A DNA stretch of 64,000 nucleotides from Hydrogenophaga sp. A37 (GCF_002001205.1 NZ_MUNZ01000119.1:17167-81166), one strand, 5' to 3'; shown: positions 28,662 through 39,703, counted from the first letter of the stretch. Translations and numbers: made by a program. The notes: a model not told the origin generated them from the letters alone.

Positions 28662-29240
28662 ATGGAATCCCTGCTCGTTTCCACCGGTGTCGTTGCCCTG
28701 GCCGAAATCGGCGACAAGACGCAATTGCTGGCCTTCATCCTGGCCGCCCGCTTCAAAAAACCCTTGCCCATCATCGCGGGCATCCTGCTCGCCACCATCG
28801 TGAACCACGGTCTGGCCGGTGCGCTGGGTGCCTGGATCACGGCGCAGGTCAGTCCCGAGATATTGCGCTGGGTGCTCGGCGCCTCGTTCATCGGCATGGC
28901 GATCTGGACCCTGATCCCCGACAAGATCGAGGAGGAAGAATCGAAGGTGGCGCACAAACTGGGCGTGTTCGGCGCCACGCTGATCACCTTCTTTCTGGCC
29001 GAGATGGGCGACAAGACCCAGATCGCCACCATCGCGATGGCGGCGCACTACGCCACGCCGGTGCTGGTTGTGATCGGGACCACACTGGGCATGCTGATCG
29101 CCGACGTGCCGGCGGTGTTTGTCGGCGACCGGCTGGCGAACAAGATCCCGATGAAGCTGGTGCACGGCATCGCCGCAGCAATCTTCGCGGTGCTGGGTGT
29201 GGCGACCCTGCTCGGGGCTGGCGCGAGCCTGGGCATCTGA
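28662..29240 (+). CDS. TMEM165/GDT1 family manganese exporter
   Basis: A 192-residue inner-membrane protein with the two inverted family motifs ALAEIGDKTQLLAF (near residue 13) and LAEMGDKTQIATI (near 110), each in a three-helix repeat. Bacterial members (MneA-type) export Mn2+ and protect against its excess. A yybP-ykoY riboswitch directly upstream strongly supports Mn2+ control. An in-frame GTG at 28536 lies inside the riboswitch and is rejected as a start; ATG 28662 gives the family length. Confidence 0.93.
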   Translation: MESLLVSTGVVALAEIGDKTQLLAFILAARFKKPLPIIAGILLATIVNHGLAGALGAWITAQVSPEILRWVLGASFIGMAIWTLIPDKIEEEESKVAHKLGVFGATLITFFLAEMGDKTQIATIAMAAHYATPVLVVIGTTLGMLIADVPAVFVGDRLANKIPMKLVHGIAAAIFAVLGVATLLGAGASLGI

Positions 29241-29423
29241 TGCTTTTGCCACCCCATTGGTCCAGCGGGCCTGTGATAGCCTCTTCAGGGGATCCTGACC
29301 GGTCGGGCACGTGGATAAAAGATGCCCCGGTTGCTGAGCGCATTTCCAGAGCGCTGGACGTTGGCGCGACCCCACGTGAGCGCGCACATGCGCCGGGACC
29401 GTTGACCAGAATGAGGTGTTTTC

Positions 29424-30227
29424 ATGAGTGCTAGCAAGGGGTGGCGGCAATCGCCCGCGATCCTCGATTTCACGGCCGGCCTGAAGTGCTGGCCCATCAT
29501 CAGTTTCATGGCCCTGAGCGACGTGCGCGCACGCTACAAGCGCAGCGTGCTGGGGCCTTTGTGGCTCACGCTGGGCACGGCCATCGGGTCCATGGGCCTG
29601 GGGCTGCTCTGGAGCGAGTTGATGAATGTGCCGGCAGCGCAGTTCGTGCCGACGCTGACGGGCGGCCTGATCCTCTGGCAGTTCATTGCCGGGGTGCTGA
29701 GCGAGTCGACCACGGTCTATGTGCGCCAGGCGTCCATCATCCGCAACCTGAGCCTGCCGCTGAGCATCTACCCACCGCAGCTGTTGCTGCGGCACGTGGT
29801 GAACCTGCTGCACAACCTGCCCATTTTTCTCATCGTCGCGCTGGTGTATGGAGTGCCCGTGTCTTGGGCCAGTCTGCTGTTGCTGCCGGCACTGGCGTTG
29901 CTCATCGCCAACCTGTACTGGATCTGCGTGGTGATCAGCGTGCTGGGCGCGCGGTTCCGTGACCTGGAGCACATCGTCGGCGCGGTGCTGCCCTTGTTGA
30001 TGTTCATCAGCCCGGTGTTTTACCGGCCCAACTACCTGCCGTTCAGCGAGCGCATCCTCTGGTTCAACCCGCTGTCTCACGGCATCGAGCTGGTGCGCTC
30101 GCCCATGCTGGGGCATGCCCCGCCGCTCTTCGTCATCTGGGTCAACCTGGCCCTGTTGCTGGGCGGTTCGCTGCTGGCGTTCTGGCTGTTCAACAAAAAG
30201 CGCGATCGCATCGCGTTCTGGATCTGA
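29424..30227 (+). CDS. ABC-2 type polysaccharide exporter permease (Wzm-like)
   Basis: A 267-residue permease with about six membrane segments, of the family that exports O-antigen, capsule or teichoic acid chains. FMALSDVRARYKRSVLGPLW is the typical cytoplasmic entry stretch, and PVFYRPNYLP with FNPLSHGIELVR is conserved near the end. GAGG precedes the ATG. The ATPase gene begins three bases after its stop. No glycosyltransferase or polysaccharide gene is in the window, so the substrate cannot be named. The 183 bases upstream show no clear promoter. Confidence 0.9.
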   Translation: MSASKGWRQSPAILDFTAGLKCWPIISFMALSDVRARYKRSVLGPLWLTLGTAIGSMGLGLLWSELMNVPAAQFVPTLTGGLILWQFIAGVLSESTTVYVRQASIIRNLSLPLSIYPPQLLLRHVVNLLHNLPIFLIVALVYGVPVSWASLLLLPALALLIANLYWICVVISVLGARFRDLEHIVGAVLPLLMFISPVFYRPNYLPFSERILWFNPLSHGIELVRSPMLGHAPPLFVIWVNLALLLGGSLLAFWLFNKKRDRIAFWI

Positions 30228-30230
30228 TTC

Positions 30231-30959
30231 ATGGCACGCCTTTCCCTGTCGAATGTGACGGTGCAGTACCCGGTGTACAACAGCCGGAGCTTTTCATTGC
30301 GCAACCACCTGGTGCGGGTCAGCACGGGCGGGCGCATCGAGAGCGAAGCCGGCCAGGTCAATGTGGTGACCGCGCTCAAAGACGTGTCGTTCGAGCTGAA
30401 AAACGGCGACGCCGTGGCGCTGATCGGTCACAACGGCGCGGGCAAGAGCACCATGCTGCGTACCCTGGCCGGGGTCTACACCCCCATTTCGGGCACCATC
30501 GTGCGCGAAGGCCGGGTGTCGACCATGCTGGAACTGGGTGCGGGCATCGACGGTGAGCTGTCGGGCTACGAGAACATCACCCGAATGGGGGTGTTGCTCG
30601 GCATGAGCCTGAAAGAGATTGAGGCGCACACCGCCGACATCGAAGATTTCTGCCAGCTGGGCGAGTTCCTGGAGCTGCCGGTGCGCACCTACTCGTCGGG
30701 CATGTCGACCCGGCTCATGTTCGCGGTGGCCACCACCGTGCAGCCCGACATCCTGCTGGTGGACGAGATCTTCGGCATGGGCGATGCCGAGTTCCAGATC
30801 AACGCGAAAAAACGCATGGAAGCGCTGCTGCAGAGCGTGGGCATTTTTGTCTTCGCGACCCACAACAACGAGCTGGTGGAGCGCTATTGCAACCGCTTCT
30901 TCCGGCTGGAACACGGCACCGTGCGCGAGATCGAGCGCAGCGAAGCGGTGACGGCGTAG
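30231..30959 (+). CDS. ABC polysaccharide exporter ATPase (Wzt-like, short form)
   Basis: A 242-residue ATPase with Walker [10 protein letters not shown], signature YSSGMSTRL, Walker [13 protein letters not shown] and the H-loop FATHNN. The N-terminal [15 protein letters not shown] extension before the nucleotide domain is typical of the Wzt/TagH/KpsT group. It lacks the C-terminal carbohydrate-binding domain of long Wzt proteins, so chain-end recognition is not expected in this subunit. It forms the exporter with the preceding permease. Confidence 0.92.
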   Translation: MARLSLSNVTVQYPVYNSRSFSLRNHLVRVSTGGRIESEAGQVNVVTALKDVSFELKNGDAVALIGHNGAGKSTMLRTLAGVYTPISGTIVREGRVSTMLELGAGIDGELSGYENITRMGVLLGMSLKEIEAHTADIEDFCQLGEFLELPVRTYSSGMSTRLMFAVATTVQPDILLVDEIFGMGDAEFQINAKKRMEALLQSVGIFVFATHNNELVERYCNRFFRLEHGTVREIERSEAVTA

Positions 30960-30981
30960 GCCCGCCCGCCGATCCCGGATG

Positions 30982-31194
30982 TCAGTAGTGCGGCGGCAAC
31001 TCGTCGCGCAGCGAGCTCTGGCGGGGCATCCCGTCGTCGCTCGCCTGCCGGCGCAGCTGCACCAGCTCGCGCAGCAGCAGGTCGATCTGGTCCTGCTGCT
31101 TCACCACCATGTCGTTGAGTGTGTCGAGCAGGTCCTCGGTGTAGCTCTGCTTGATCTCAAGTTGCATGAGGCGCTCGTCGGTGCGGTCGGTCAT
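30982..31194 (-). CDS. slyX: SlyX family protein
   Basis: A 70-residue protein made of a single coiled coil (LEIKQSYTEDLLDTLNDMVV) with the family tail LRDELPPHY. Function is unknown; it is often encoded near unrelated housekeeping genes. ATG 31194 gives the normal length; the frame is open upstream. It is the last gene after msrB and cysK, 16 bases from cysK. Confidence 0.92.
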   Translation of the reverse strand: MTDRTDERLMQLEIKQSYTEDLLDTLNDMVVKQQDQIDLLLRELVQLRRQASDDGMPRQSSLRDELPPHY

Positions 31195-31210
31195 GGGGCG
31201 TTTCGCGCGT

Positions 31211-32131
31211 TCAGGCGGGCAGGAAGCCTTCGACCGAGAGGTAGCGCTCACCGGTGTCGTAGTTGAAGCCGAGCACCACGGCGTCGGCCGCCAGATCGGG
31301 CAGCTTCTGCGCAATCGCCGCCAGCGTGGCGCCGGAGGAGATGCCGACCAGCATGCCTTCTTCGCTGGCGCAGCGCCGCGCCATCTCGCGCGCGGGCTCA
31401 GCGTCGACCTGAATCACGCCGTCGAGCAGCGCGGTGTCGAGGTTGCCCGGGATGAAGCCCGCACCGATGCCCTGGATCGGGTGCGGTGCCGGGCTGCCGC
31501 CAGAGATCACCGGCGAGGCGGCGGGTTCCACGGCGTAGACCTTGAGCTGAGGCCAGCGGGCCTTGAGCACGCGGGCGCAGCCGCTGAGGTGGCCGCCGGT
31601 GCCCACGCCGGTGATCAGCACGTCGATGCCGTCGGGGAAGTCGGCCAGAATTTCCTGCGCGGTGGTCCGGGCGTGCACCTCGGTGTTGGCCGGGTTGTCG
31701 AACTGCATGGGCATCCAGGCGCCGGGTGTGCTCGCCACGATCTCCTGAGCGCGTGCAATCGAGCCCTTCATGCCCTTCTCGCGCGGCGTCAGGTCGAAGC
31801 TGGCGCCGTAGGCCAGCATCAGGCGGCGGCGCTCGACGGACATGCTGTCGGGCATCACCAGCACCAGCTTGTAGCCCTTGACGGCGGCCACCATGGCCAG
31901 GCCGATGCCGGTGTTGCCGGAGGTGGGTTCGACGATGGTGCCACCCGGCTTCAACGCGCCGGAGGCTTCCGCGTCTTCGACCATGGCCAGGGCGATGCGG
32001 TCCTTGATCGAACCACCGGGGTTGCTGCGCTCCGACTTGATCCACACCTGCTGCGTGGCGCCGGCAAACAACCGGTTGATGCGGATGTGGGGCGTCTGGC
32101 CGATGGTCTGGAGGATGTTCTGGGCTTTCAT
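31211..32131 (-). CDS. cysK: Cysteine synthase (O-acetylserine sulfhydrylase)
   Basis: A 306-residue PLP-dependent enzyme making cysteine from O-acetylserine and sulfide. The PLP lysine is Lys43 in [10 protein letters not shown]. The substrate loop is [12 protein letters not shown], the phosphate-binding loop is [10 protein letters not shown], and SSGATLAA lies near the C-terminus. Length matches CysK. It sits between msrB and slyX, linking cysteine supply with methionine repair in one transcript. CysM-type use of thiosulfate cannot be excluded by eye. Confidence 0.93.
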   Translation of the reverse strand: MKAQNILQTIGQTPHIRINRLFAGATQQVWIKSERSNPGGSIKDRIALAMVEDAEASGALKPGGTIVEPTSGNTGIGLAMVAAVKGYKLVLVMPDSMSVERRRLMLAYGASFDLTPREKGMKGSIARAQEIVASTPGAWMPMQFDNPANTEVHARTTAQEILADFPDGIDVLITGVGTGGHLSGCARVLKARWPQLKVYAVEPAASPVISGGSPAPHPIQGIGAGFIPGNLDTALLDGVIQVDAEPAREMARRCASEEGMLVGISSGATLAAIAQKLPDLAADAVVLGFNYDTGERYLSVEGFLPA

Positions 32132-32149
32132 GGTGGGTTCCTTTGGGGG

Positions 32150-32560
32150 TTATTTGGGTTGCAGGTCGAGGGAGGCCGAGTTCATGCAGTAGCGCAGGCC
32201 GGTGGAGGTGGGGCCGTCTTCGAACACGTGGCCCAGGTGCGCGCCGCACTGGCTGCACACGGTTTCCACGCGCGCCATGCCGTGGCTGCGGTCGGTGATT
32301 TCGGTGATGGCGCCCGGGACCGCCTGCGAAAAACTGGGCCAGCCGCAGCCGGCGTCGAACTTGGTGCTGGCGTCGAACAGCGTGTTGCCGCAGCACACGC
32401 AGTGGTAGCTGCCGTCGGCCCAGACGGTCTCGTATTTGCCGGTGAACGGGCGTTCGGTGTGGGCCTTGCGCGTGACCTCGAAGGCCGCCGGTTCGGCGCC
32501 TTTCTCGGTGAGCAGGGCGCGCCATTCGGCATCGGTTTTCTGGACAGGGAATGTGCTCAT
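32150..32560 (-). CDS. msrB: Peptide-methionine (R)-S-oxide reductase
   Basis: A 136-residue zinc enzyme that reduces the R form of methionine sulfoxide in proteins. The zinc ligands are Cys54/Cys57 (CVCC) and Cys102/Cys105 (CSQC), and the catalytic Cys125 is in RYCMNS. Substrate motifs [10 protein letters not shown] and HGMARVE are present. GGAG at correct spacing supports ATG 32560; the ATG two codons earlier is too close to it. It is the first gene of msrB-cysK-slyX and divergent from the acyl-CoA ligase (200-base gap). Confidence 0.95.
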   Translation of the reverse strand: MSTFPVQKTDAEWRALLTEKGAEPAAFEVTRKAHTERPFTGKYETVWADGSYHCVCCGNTLFDASTKFDAGCGWPSFSQAVPGAITEITDRSHGMARVETVCSQCGAHLGHVFEDGPTSTGLRYCMNSASLDLQPK

Positions 32561-32713
32561 GGGCATCTCCGGAAGGCCCGTGTGGGCGTTGCAACATGCA
32601 GGGCGGTGGGACATTGTCCCCTGGATGACTTGTACCCCTTGAAGGGTCGGCTATCGGGAGCAACCCGCTATGAGGGGCGCTGTCAGTTGAGGCATGATGC
32701 TGGGTGAATTTGT

Positions 32714-32731
32714 GCACGACCGTTCGTTTTT
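32714..32731. promoter_or_regulatory. TetR-type palindrome upstream of the acyl-CoA ligase
   Basis: ACGACCGTTCGT (32716-32727) is symmetric at 10 of 12 positions and sits in GCACGACCGTTCGTTTTT. Almost the same sequence lies before the FadB-like gene (41305-41316). TetR-family fatty-acid regulators of betaproteobacteria bind palindromes of this kind, so both genes may answer to one repressor. Confidence 0.55.
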
Positions 32732-32760
32732 ACTGAAACCCGATCCAAGGAGACCCCGTC

Positions 32761-34404
<1,644 letters not shown>

Positions 34405-34415
34405 GGTGATGAAGC

Positions 34416-34490
34416 ACCCCCCGCGCCGCTTCGCGTCACCCCCCTTCAGGGGGGCGGCACTGGCCGTCCGGCGAAGCCGGCCCGGCGGTG
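34416..34490 (+). repeat. GC-rich intergenic multi-hairpin repeat, copy 2
   Basis: Starts 11 bases after the ligase stop with CCCCCCGCGCCGC, TTCGCGTCA, then the CCCCCCTTCAGGGGGG hairpin and a CCGGCGAAGCCGG arm. Same orientation and same position after a stop codon as the other copies. Confidence 0.8.
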
Positions 34491-34553
34491 CCTCTGCCTG
34501 GCGTTGTTTCCATCGTGGCGGATGGCGCTCCGGCGCCGTGGAAAACTGAAGGC

Positions 34554-35783
34554 ATGAGCCGGTTCTGTGTCGTGCTTTTGGCTGCGCTGTGGTGGCCGCT
34601 GGCGTTGTGTGCCCAGCAGGGCCAGACCGTGCGCATCGCCTTCATCGATCCGCTGTCAGGCCCGGCCGCCGACATCGGCCGCAACAGCCTCAAGAGCTGG
34701 CAGTTCGTTGCCCAGCGCCTGAACGATGGTGAAGATCGCGCCAGCGTGCGGTTTTTGATCGCCGGTTTCGACAACAAGGGCTCGCCACAGGAGAGCCTCA
34801 ATGTGCTGAAGGCGGTCATCGATCAAGGCTTCCGTTATGTCGTTCAGGGCAACGGATCGGGGGTGACGGCCGCGCTGTCTGACGCGATCACGCGCCACAA
34901 CCAGCGCCTGCCTCACAAAGCCGTGGTGCTGATCAACTACGCCGCGATGGACCCCGCGCTGACCAACGAAAAGTGCAGCTTCTGGCACTTTCGCATCGAG
35001 CCGGACACAGCGATGAAGATGCAGGCGTTCATGCTGTTTCTCGCTCAACAGCCCGAGATCCGCAAGGTGTATCTGCTGAACCAGAACTACGCGCATGGGC
35101 AGCAGTTCTCGCGCTTCTTTCGCGAGGCCGCCGCTGCGAGCCGTCTGCCCATCGAGGTGGTGGGCGACGAGCTTCACCCGCCGTTTCTCATCCAGGACTT
35201 CAAGCCGCATGTCGACCGCATCCTCGCGTCCGGCGCTCAGGCGCTGGTGACGGGCAACTGGGGGAGCGACATGGTGAACCTGGTGCGCGGTTTGCAGGCC
35301 CGGCAGTCGACGCTGCCCCTGCTGGCCTACTACCCCGCGCTCAAAGGGGTGCCGACCGAGCTGGCAGCGGGCACGACCGGTTTTCCGGTGTACCAGGTGG
35401 CCCAGATCCACACCAACACCGGCGGCGAGATCGGGCGTGTGGCCACAGCATTCCGCGCGCGTCACGGCGAGGACTTCGTGGTGTCGTCCAGCCACGATGG
35501 CCTGGTGATGCTGCGTGACGCGATGGCGCGTGCCCGCTCCATCGAGCCCTTGGCCGTGGCCCGGACACTCAGCGGCATGGTTTTCGAGGGCGCCAATGGC
35601 CCTGTGACCCTGCGCTCAGCAGATCACCAGCTGCAGGCCGGGTTGTACGTGTCGCGCTGGCAGAAAACCGATGCGCGCTTCCCTCTGGCGGCCGAAGCCA
35701 CGGGCCACACCTTTGCGCCGGTGATGGCGCTCAATGCCGCGCAGATCGGTCGCCCCAGCGGTTGCCAGATGGAGCGCCCCTGA
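34554..35783 (+). CDS. Branched-chain-type ABC transporter substrate-binding protein, paralogue 1
   Basis: A 409-residue periplasmic binding protein of the LivJ/Peripla_BP_6 family. The signal peptide is MSRFCVVLLAALWWPLALCA, cut before QQGQTVRIAF. The mature protein shares long stretches with the next gene (IDPLSG/IDPQTG, QGNGSGVTAA/QGNGSSVAGA, NYAAMDPALTN/NYAAVDPDFTN, LLNQNYAHGQQ/LLNQNYSHGQQ), so the two arose by duplication. Both end in a cysteine-containing SGCQMERP/TSCDMKRP tail. Ligand unknown; neighbours suggest an organic acid or acyl compound rather than an amino acid. Confidence 0.9.
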   Translation: MSRFCVVLLAALWWPLALCAQQGQTVRIAFIDPLSGPAADIGRNSLKSWQFVAQRLNDGEDRASVRFLIAGFDNKGSPQESLNVLKAVIDQGFRYVVQGNGSGVTAALSDAITRHNQRLPHKAVVLINYAAMDPALTNEKCSFWHFRIEPDTAMKMQAFMLFLAQQPEIRKVYLLNQNYAHGQQFSRFFREAAAASRLPIEVVGDELHPPFLIQDFKPHVDRILASGAQALVTGNWGSDMVNLVRGLQARQSTLPLLAYYPALKGVPTELAAGTTGFPVYQVAQIHTNTGGEIGRVATAFRARHGEDFVVSSSHDGLVMLRDAMARARSIEPLAVARTLSGMVFEGANGPVTLRSADHQLQAGLYVSRWQKTDARFPLAAEATGHTFAPVMALNAAQIGRPSGCQMERP

Positions 35784-35916
35784 GGCCATGTTGGCCACAC
35801 TGGAGGCTGGTCGACCGTTTTAGTCACCTGTGCGATAGGGGGTAGGGGCAATCCCTGAGGGGCACCACAAGGAGAGCGGCTACGCTGACGGTTTTACCCG
35901 CTCAAGGAGTCCTCAC

Positions 35917-37149
35917 GTGAAATTTGCCCTTCAAGCTGTTGCGGTTGCTGCTCTGTCTTTGACCATGATGGGCGCCCACGCCCAGAAGGGCGAAACCGTC
36001 AAGATCGCCCTGATCGACCCGCAGACCGGCCTGATGGGTCCTGTGGGCATGAACCAGCTGCGCAGCTGGCAGTTTTTTGCCGAGAAGTTCAGCGCCACCA
36101 ACCCGGCCGGCGTGAAGTTCGAGATGGTGGCCTTCGACAACAAGCTCAGCCCGGCCGAGAGCCTCAATGCCTTCAAGGCCGCGCTGGACCAGGGTGTGCG
36201 CTACATCACCCAAGGCAACGGTTCGTCGGTGGCCGGCGCGCTGATCGACGCGGTCAACAAGCACAACGAACGCAACCCCGGCAAGGAAGTGATCTTCCTC
36301 AATTACGCCGCCGTGGACCCGGACTTCACCAACAGCAAGTGCAGCTACTGGCACTTCCGCTTCGACGCCGACACGTCCATGAAGATGGAGGCCATGACGA
36401 CGTTCATGAAAGACCAGAAGGACGTCAAGAACGTCTACCTGCTCAACCAAAACTACTCGCACGGTCAGCAGGTGGCGAAGTTCGCCAAGGAAACCCTGGC
36501 CCGCAAACGCCCCGACGTGAAGGTGGTGGGTGAAGACCTGCACCCGCTGGCCCAGGTGCGCGACTTCGCGCCCTACATCGCCAAAATCAAGGCCTCGGGC
36601 GCCGACACAGTGATCACCGGCAACTGGGGTTCCGACCTGTCGCTGCTGATCAAAGCGGCCAACGAAGGCGGCTACACCGGCAAGTTCTACACCTACTACA
36701 CCGGTGTGACCGGCACCCCGACCGCGCTGGGCACCGGTGGCGAAGGCCGCGTGTTCCAGGTGGCCTACCAGCACTACAACATGGGTGGCCAGATGGGCAA
36801 ATGGGCCGACGAATTCAAGGCCAAGGTGAAGGACGACATGTACACCGGCGCCATCCCGACGGCGTTCAACGTGCTCGGTTCGGCCATGGCCAAGGCCAAG
36901 TCGACCGACCCGGTGAAGGTGGCTGCGGCGATGGAAGGCCTGAAAGTCATGAACTTCAATGGCGAGGTGGAAATGCGCAAGAACGACCACCAGCTGCAGC
37001 AGCCGCTGTACCTCACGGTCTGGCAGAAGGCCGACAAGAAGTACCCCTACAGCCCGGAAAACACCGGCATGACGCTGGCGCCGATCAAGGAATACCCGTC
37101 CTACATCTCGAGCACGCCGACCAGTTGTGACATGAAGCGGCCAGGGTAG
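35917..37149 (+). CDS. Branched-chain-type ABC transporter substrate-binding protein, paralogue 2
   Basis: A 410-residue LivJ-type binding protein, signal peptide about 1-22 (ending GAHAQ). The start is GTG, supported by AAGGAG eight bases upstream. It is paralogous to the preceding gene but lysine-richer and probably the main, strongly expressed receptor for livHMGF, which follows. A 133-base gap before it may hold its own promoter. The two receptors could widen the ligand range of one permease. Confidence 0.92.
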   Translation: MKFALQAVAVAALSLTMMGAHAQKGETVKIALIDPQTGLMGPVGMNQLRSWQFFAEKFSATNPAGVKFEMVAFDNKLSPAESLNAFKAALDQGVRYITQGNGSSVAGALIDAVNKHNERNPGKEVIFLNYAAVDPDFTNSKCSYWHFRFDADTSMKMEAMTTFMKDQKDVKNVYLLNQNYSHGQQVAKFAKETLARKRPDVKVVGEDLHPLAQVRDFAPYIAKIKASGADTVITGNWGSDLSLLIKAANEGGYTGKFYTYYTGVTGTPTALGTGGEGRVFQVAYQHYNMGGQMGKWADEFKAKVKDDMYTGAIPTAFNVLGSAMAKAKSTDPVKVAAAMEGLKVMNFNGEVEMRKNDHQLQQPLYLTVWQKADKKYPYSPENTGMTLAPIKEYPSYISSTPTSCDMKRPG

Positions 37150-37156
37150 ATGAATC

Positions 37157-37240
37157 ACCCCCGCGCCGCCTGCGGCGTCACCCCCTTCAGGGGGCAACGC
37201 GAGCGGCCCGGCGGAGCCGGTTCCGCCGCGTTCTGGGCTG
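37157..37240 (+). repeat. GC-rich intergenic multi-hairpin repeat, copy 3
   Basis: Starts 7 bases after the binding-protein stop with CACCCCCGCGCCGCCTGCGG, then a CCCCCTTCAGGGGG hairpin and GGCCCGGCGGAGCCGGTTCC. It lies in the 232-base gap before livH, which otherwise shows no gene. Confidence 0.85.
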
Positions 37241-37381
37241 ATGCACGTCGCTCCGCTGGTGTGTTTGACCTTCATGGAGCACGGATAGCGGCGTGCTCGT
37301 GAATGCGGGCAGGCCATACTCGGTTCTGCTTTCTCGCTCACTTCTTTCTTTCCCCCGTATCGCCCTCGAAAGGCCTGATCC

Positions 37382-38404
37382 ATGGAGTTCTTCATCATCT
37401 CCATGCTCAACGGCGTCAGCTACGGCTTGTTGCTGTTCATGTTGAGCTCGGGGCTGACCCTCATCTTCAGCATGATGGGAGTGCTCAATTTTGCGCACGC
37501 CAGCTTCTACATGCTGGGCGCCTACATCGGTTATTCGGTGGCGCAGCTGGTGGGCTTTTGGCCTGGCCTCATCGTCGCGCCCCTGGTGGTGGGGGCGCTG
37601 GGGGCGCTGTTTGAGCGCCTGACCCTGCGCCGAGTGCACAAATTTGGCCACGTGCCCGAGCTGCTCGTGACTTTCGGCCTCTCGTACATCGTGCTGGAGC
37701 TGGTGCAGCTGATCTGGGGCCGCACCGCGGTGGAGTTCATGCCGCCCGAGCTGCTGCGTGGTCCGGCCTTCACCTTGGTGCACGACGCGCAGGACACGCT
37801 CTCGGTGTTCTGGGGCGCGGTGGGCAGCGACGTGTGCAGCGCCGCCGGCACCATCTGCTCCCCGTTCCCGGCCACGCGCGCTTTCATGATGCTGGTGGCG
37901 CTGCTGATGCTGTTGGCGCTGTGGCTGCTGCTCACGCGCACCCGCATCGGCCTGGTCATTCAGGCGGCGCTGACCCACCCCGAGATGGTGGAGAGCCTGG
38001 GTCACAACGTGCCGCGGGTGCTGATGCTGGTGTTCGGCGCCGGCACCGGCCTGGCGGGCTTGGCGGGCGTGATCGGCGGCAGTACCTTCGTGACCGAACC
38101 CAATATGGCGGCCACCGTGGGCTCGGTGATCTTCGTCGTGGTGGTCGTGGGCGGCATGGGCTCGCTTGCGGGGGCCTTCCTGGCCTCGCTGCTGATCGGT
38201 GTGATCCAGACCTTTGCGGTGGGGCTGGACCACTCGTTCGTCAGCGTGGCGCAGCAGTTGGGCATGCAGTTGAGCGATGCCATGAAAGACAACTCGGTGC
38301 TCAAGCTCACGCTGTCACAGGTGGCGCCGATCCTGCCCTACCTGTTCCTGGTGCTGATCCTGATCTTCCGGCCCAAAGGTCTCTTGGGCACAAGAGAGGG
38401 TTGA
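37382..38404 (+). CDS. livH: Branched-chain-type ABC transporter permease (LivH)
   Basis: A 340-residue inner-membrane permease with about eight hydrophobic segments and the family motifs LNFAHASFYMLGAYIGY near the start and GGMGSLAGAFLASLLIGV. A hydrophilic loop of about 40 residues near 115-155 (including DVCSAAGTICSPFP with two cysteines) is periplasmic by prediction. It pairs with LivM to form the channel; the stop is 6 bases from livM. Confidence 0.93.
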   Translation: MEFFIISMLNGVSYGLLLFMLSSGLTLIFSMMGVLNFAHASFYMLGAYIGYSVAQLVGFWPGLIVAPLVVGALGALFERLTLRRVHKFGHVPELLVTFGLSYIVLELVQLIWGRTAVEFMPPELLRGPAFTLVHDAQDTLSVFWGAVGSDVCSAAGTICSPFPATRAFMMLVALLMLLALWLLLTRTRIGLVIQAALTHPEMVESLGHNVPRVLMLVFGAGTGLAGLAGVIGGSTFVTEPNMAATVGSVIFVVVVVGGMGSLAGAFLASLLIGVIQTFAVGLDHSFVSVAQQLGMQLSDAMKDNSVLKLTLSQVAPILPYLFLVLILIFRPKGLLGTREG

Positions 38405-38410
38405 ACCGAC

Positions 38411-39703
38411 ATGTCCAAAACCCACTACGAATTCAAACCCTGGAACGTCGGCCGCTGGATCGTCTGGTCGCTGTTTGCGCTGGTGCTGCTGGGCGCGCCG
38501 CTGGTGTTCAGTGGCAACCTGTCCATCACCATGCTGTCGCAGATGGGCATCGCCATCATTGCCTGCCTGTCCTACAACATCCTGCTCGGGCAAGGCGGGA
38601 TGTTGAGCTTTGGGCACGCGGTGTACACCGGCCTGGGCTCGTACATGGCGATGCACGCGCTGAATGCCGCCACGGATGGCCAGATCCCCATTCCCGTCAG
38701 CCTGATCCCGCTGGTGGGCGGCGTGGCGGGGCTGTTCTTTGCCATCCTGTTCGGCTACGTGACCACCAAGAAGGCCGGCACGCCGTTCGCCATGATCACG
38801 CTGGGCATGGCCGAGCTGGTGTTTGCCATGTCGCTGATGTTCTCTGAGTTCTTCGGCGGCGAGGCCGGCGTGTCGGGCAACCGGGTGGTGGGGGAGGCCT
38901 TCATGGGCATCAGCTTCGGCCCGCCGCGGCAGGTGTATTACCTGATCGCGGTCTACACCTTCGTCAGCGTGGGGCTCATGTTTGCCTTCACGCGCACGCC
39001 ACTGGGCCGCATCCTCAACGCCGTGCGCGACAACCCCGAGCGCGTGGAGTTCATCGGCTACAACACGCAGAAGGTGCGCTACCTCGCCTTCATGATCGCC
39101 GGCTTTTTCGCCGGCATCGCGGGTGGCCTGGGCGCGCTGAACTTCGAGATCGTCACGGCCGAGGTGGTGGGCGCGGCGCGCTCGGGCGGCTACCTGTTGT
39201 TCACCTTCCTGGGTGGCGCCACCTTCTTCTTCGGTCCCATCATCGGCGGCGTGTTGATGGTGCTGGCCGCGGTGCTGCTGTCGGAGCTGACCAAGGCCTG
39301 GCTGCTCTACCTGGGCCTGATCTTTTTGTTCATGGTGATGTACGCCCCCGGCGGCATCGCCAGCCTGATCATGATGAACCTGCGCGTGGCCTCCTTCGGC
39401 AGGCTGCGCGAGGTCTGGGTGGCGTACCTGGCATTGGCCGTGACGGCGCTGGTGATCCTGCTCGGTGCGGGCGCCATGGTGGAAATGATCTACCACCTGA
39501 AGCTCGACGCCGCCATGGGCGATGACCTGAAATACCTCGGCATGACCCTGCACCCGAGCCAGGTGGGCAGCTGGTTTGGTGCTGCCTTCGTCACGCTCAC
39601 CGGGCTGGGCATTTTTGAACTCACGCGGCGTCAGTTCATGGTGCAGTGGGCCGCGATCCAGACCGAGATCGAAAAAGAAATCAAGCGCCGGGAGACGCAA
39701 TGA
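38411..39703 (+). CDS. livM: Branched-chain-type ABC transporter permease (LivM) with C-terminal extension
   Basis: A 430-residue permease. The first about 330 residues are a standard LivM (GQGGMLSFGHAVYTGLGSYM; FGPIIGGVLMVLAAVLL; the cytoplasmic RDNPERVEFIGYN loop). About 100 further residues add two more hydrophobic segments (VAYLALAVTALVILLGAGA and SWFGAAFVTLTGLGIFEL) and a charged tail ending EIKRRETQ. The extension is unusual against typical LivM lengths of 300-360. The stop overlaps the livG start (ATGA). Confidence 0.93.
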   Translation: MSKTHYEFKPWNVGRWIVWSLFALVLLGAPLVFSGNLSITMLSQMGIAIIACLSYNILLGQGGMLSFGHAVYTGLGSYMAMHALNAATDGQIPIPVSLIPLVGGVAGLFFAILFGYVTTKKAGTPFAMITLGMAELVFAMSLMFSEFFGGEAGVSGNRVVGEAFMGISFGPPRQVYYLIAVYTFVSVGLMFAFTRTPLGRILNAVRDNPERVEFIGYNTQKVRYLAFMIAGFFAGIAGGLGALNFEIVTAEVVGAARSGGYLLFTFLGGATFFFGPIIGGVLMVLAAVLLSELTKAWLLYLGLIFLFMVMYAPGGIASLIMMNLRVASFGRLREVWVAYLALAVTALVILLGAGAMVEMIYHLKLDAAMGDDLKYLGMTLHPSQVGSWFGAAFVTLTGLGIFELTRRQFMVQWAAIQTEIEKEIKRRETQ

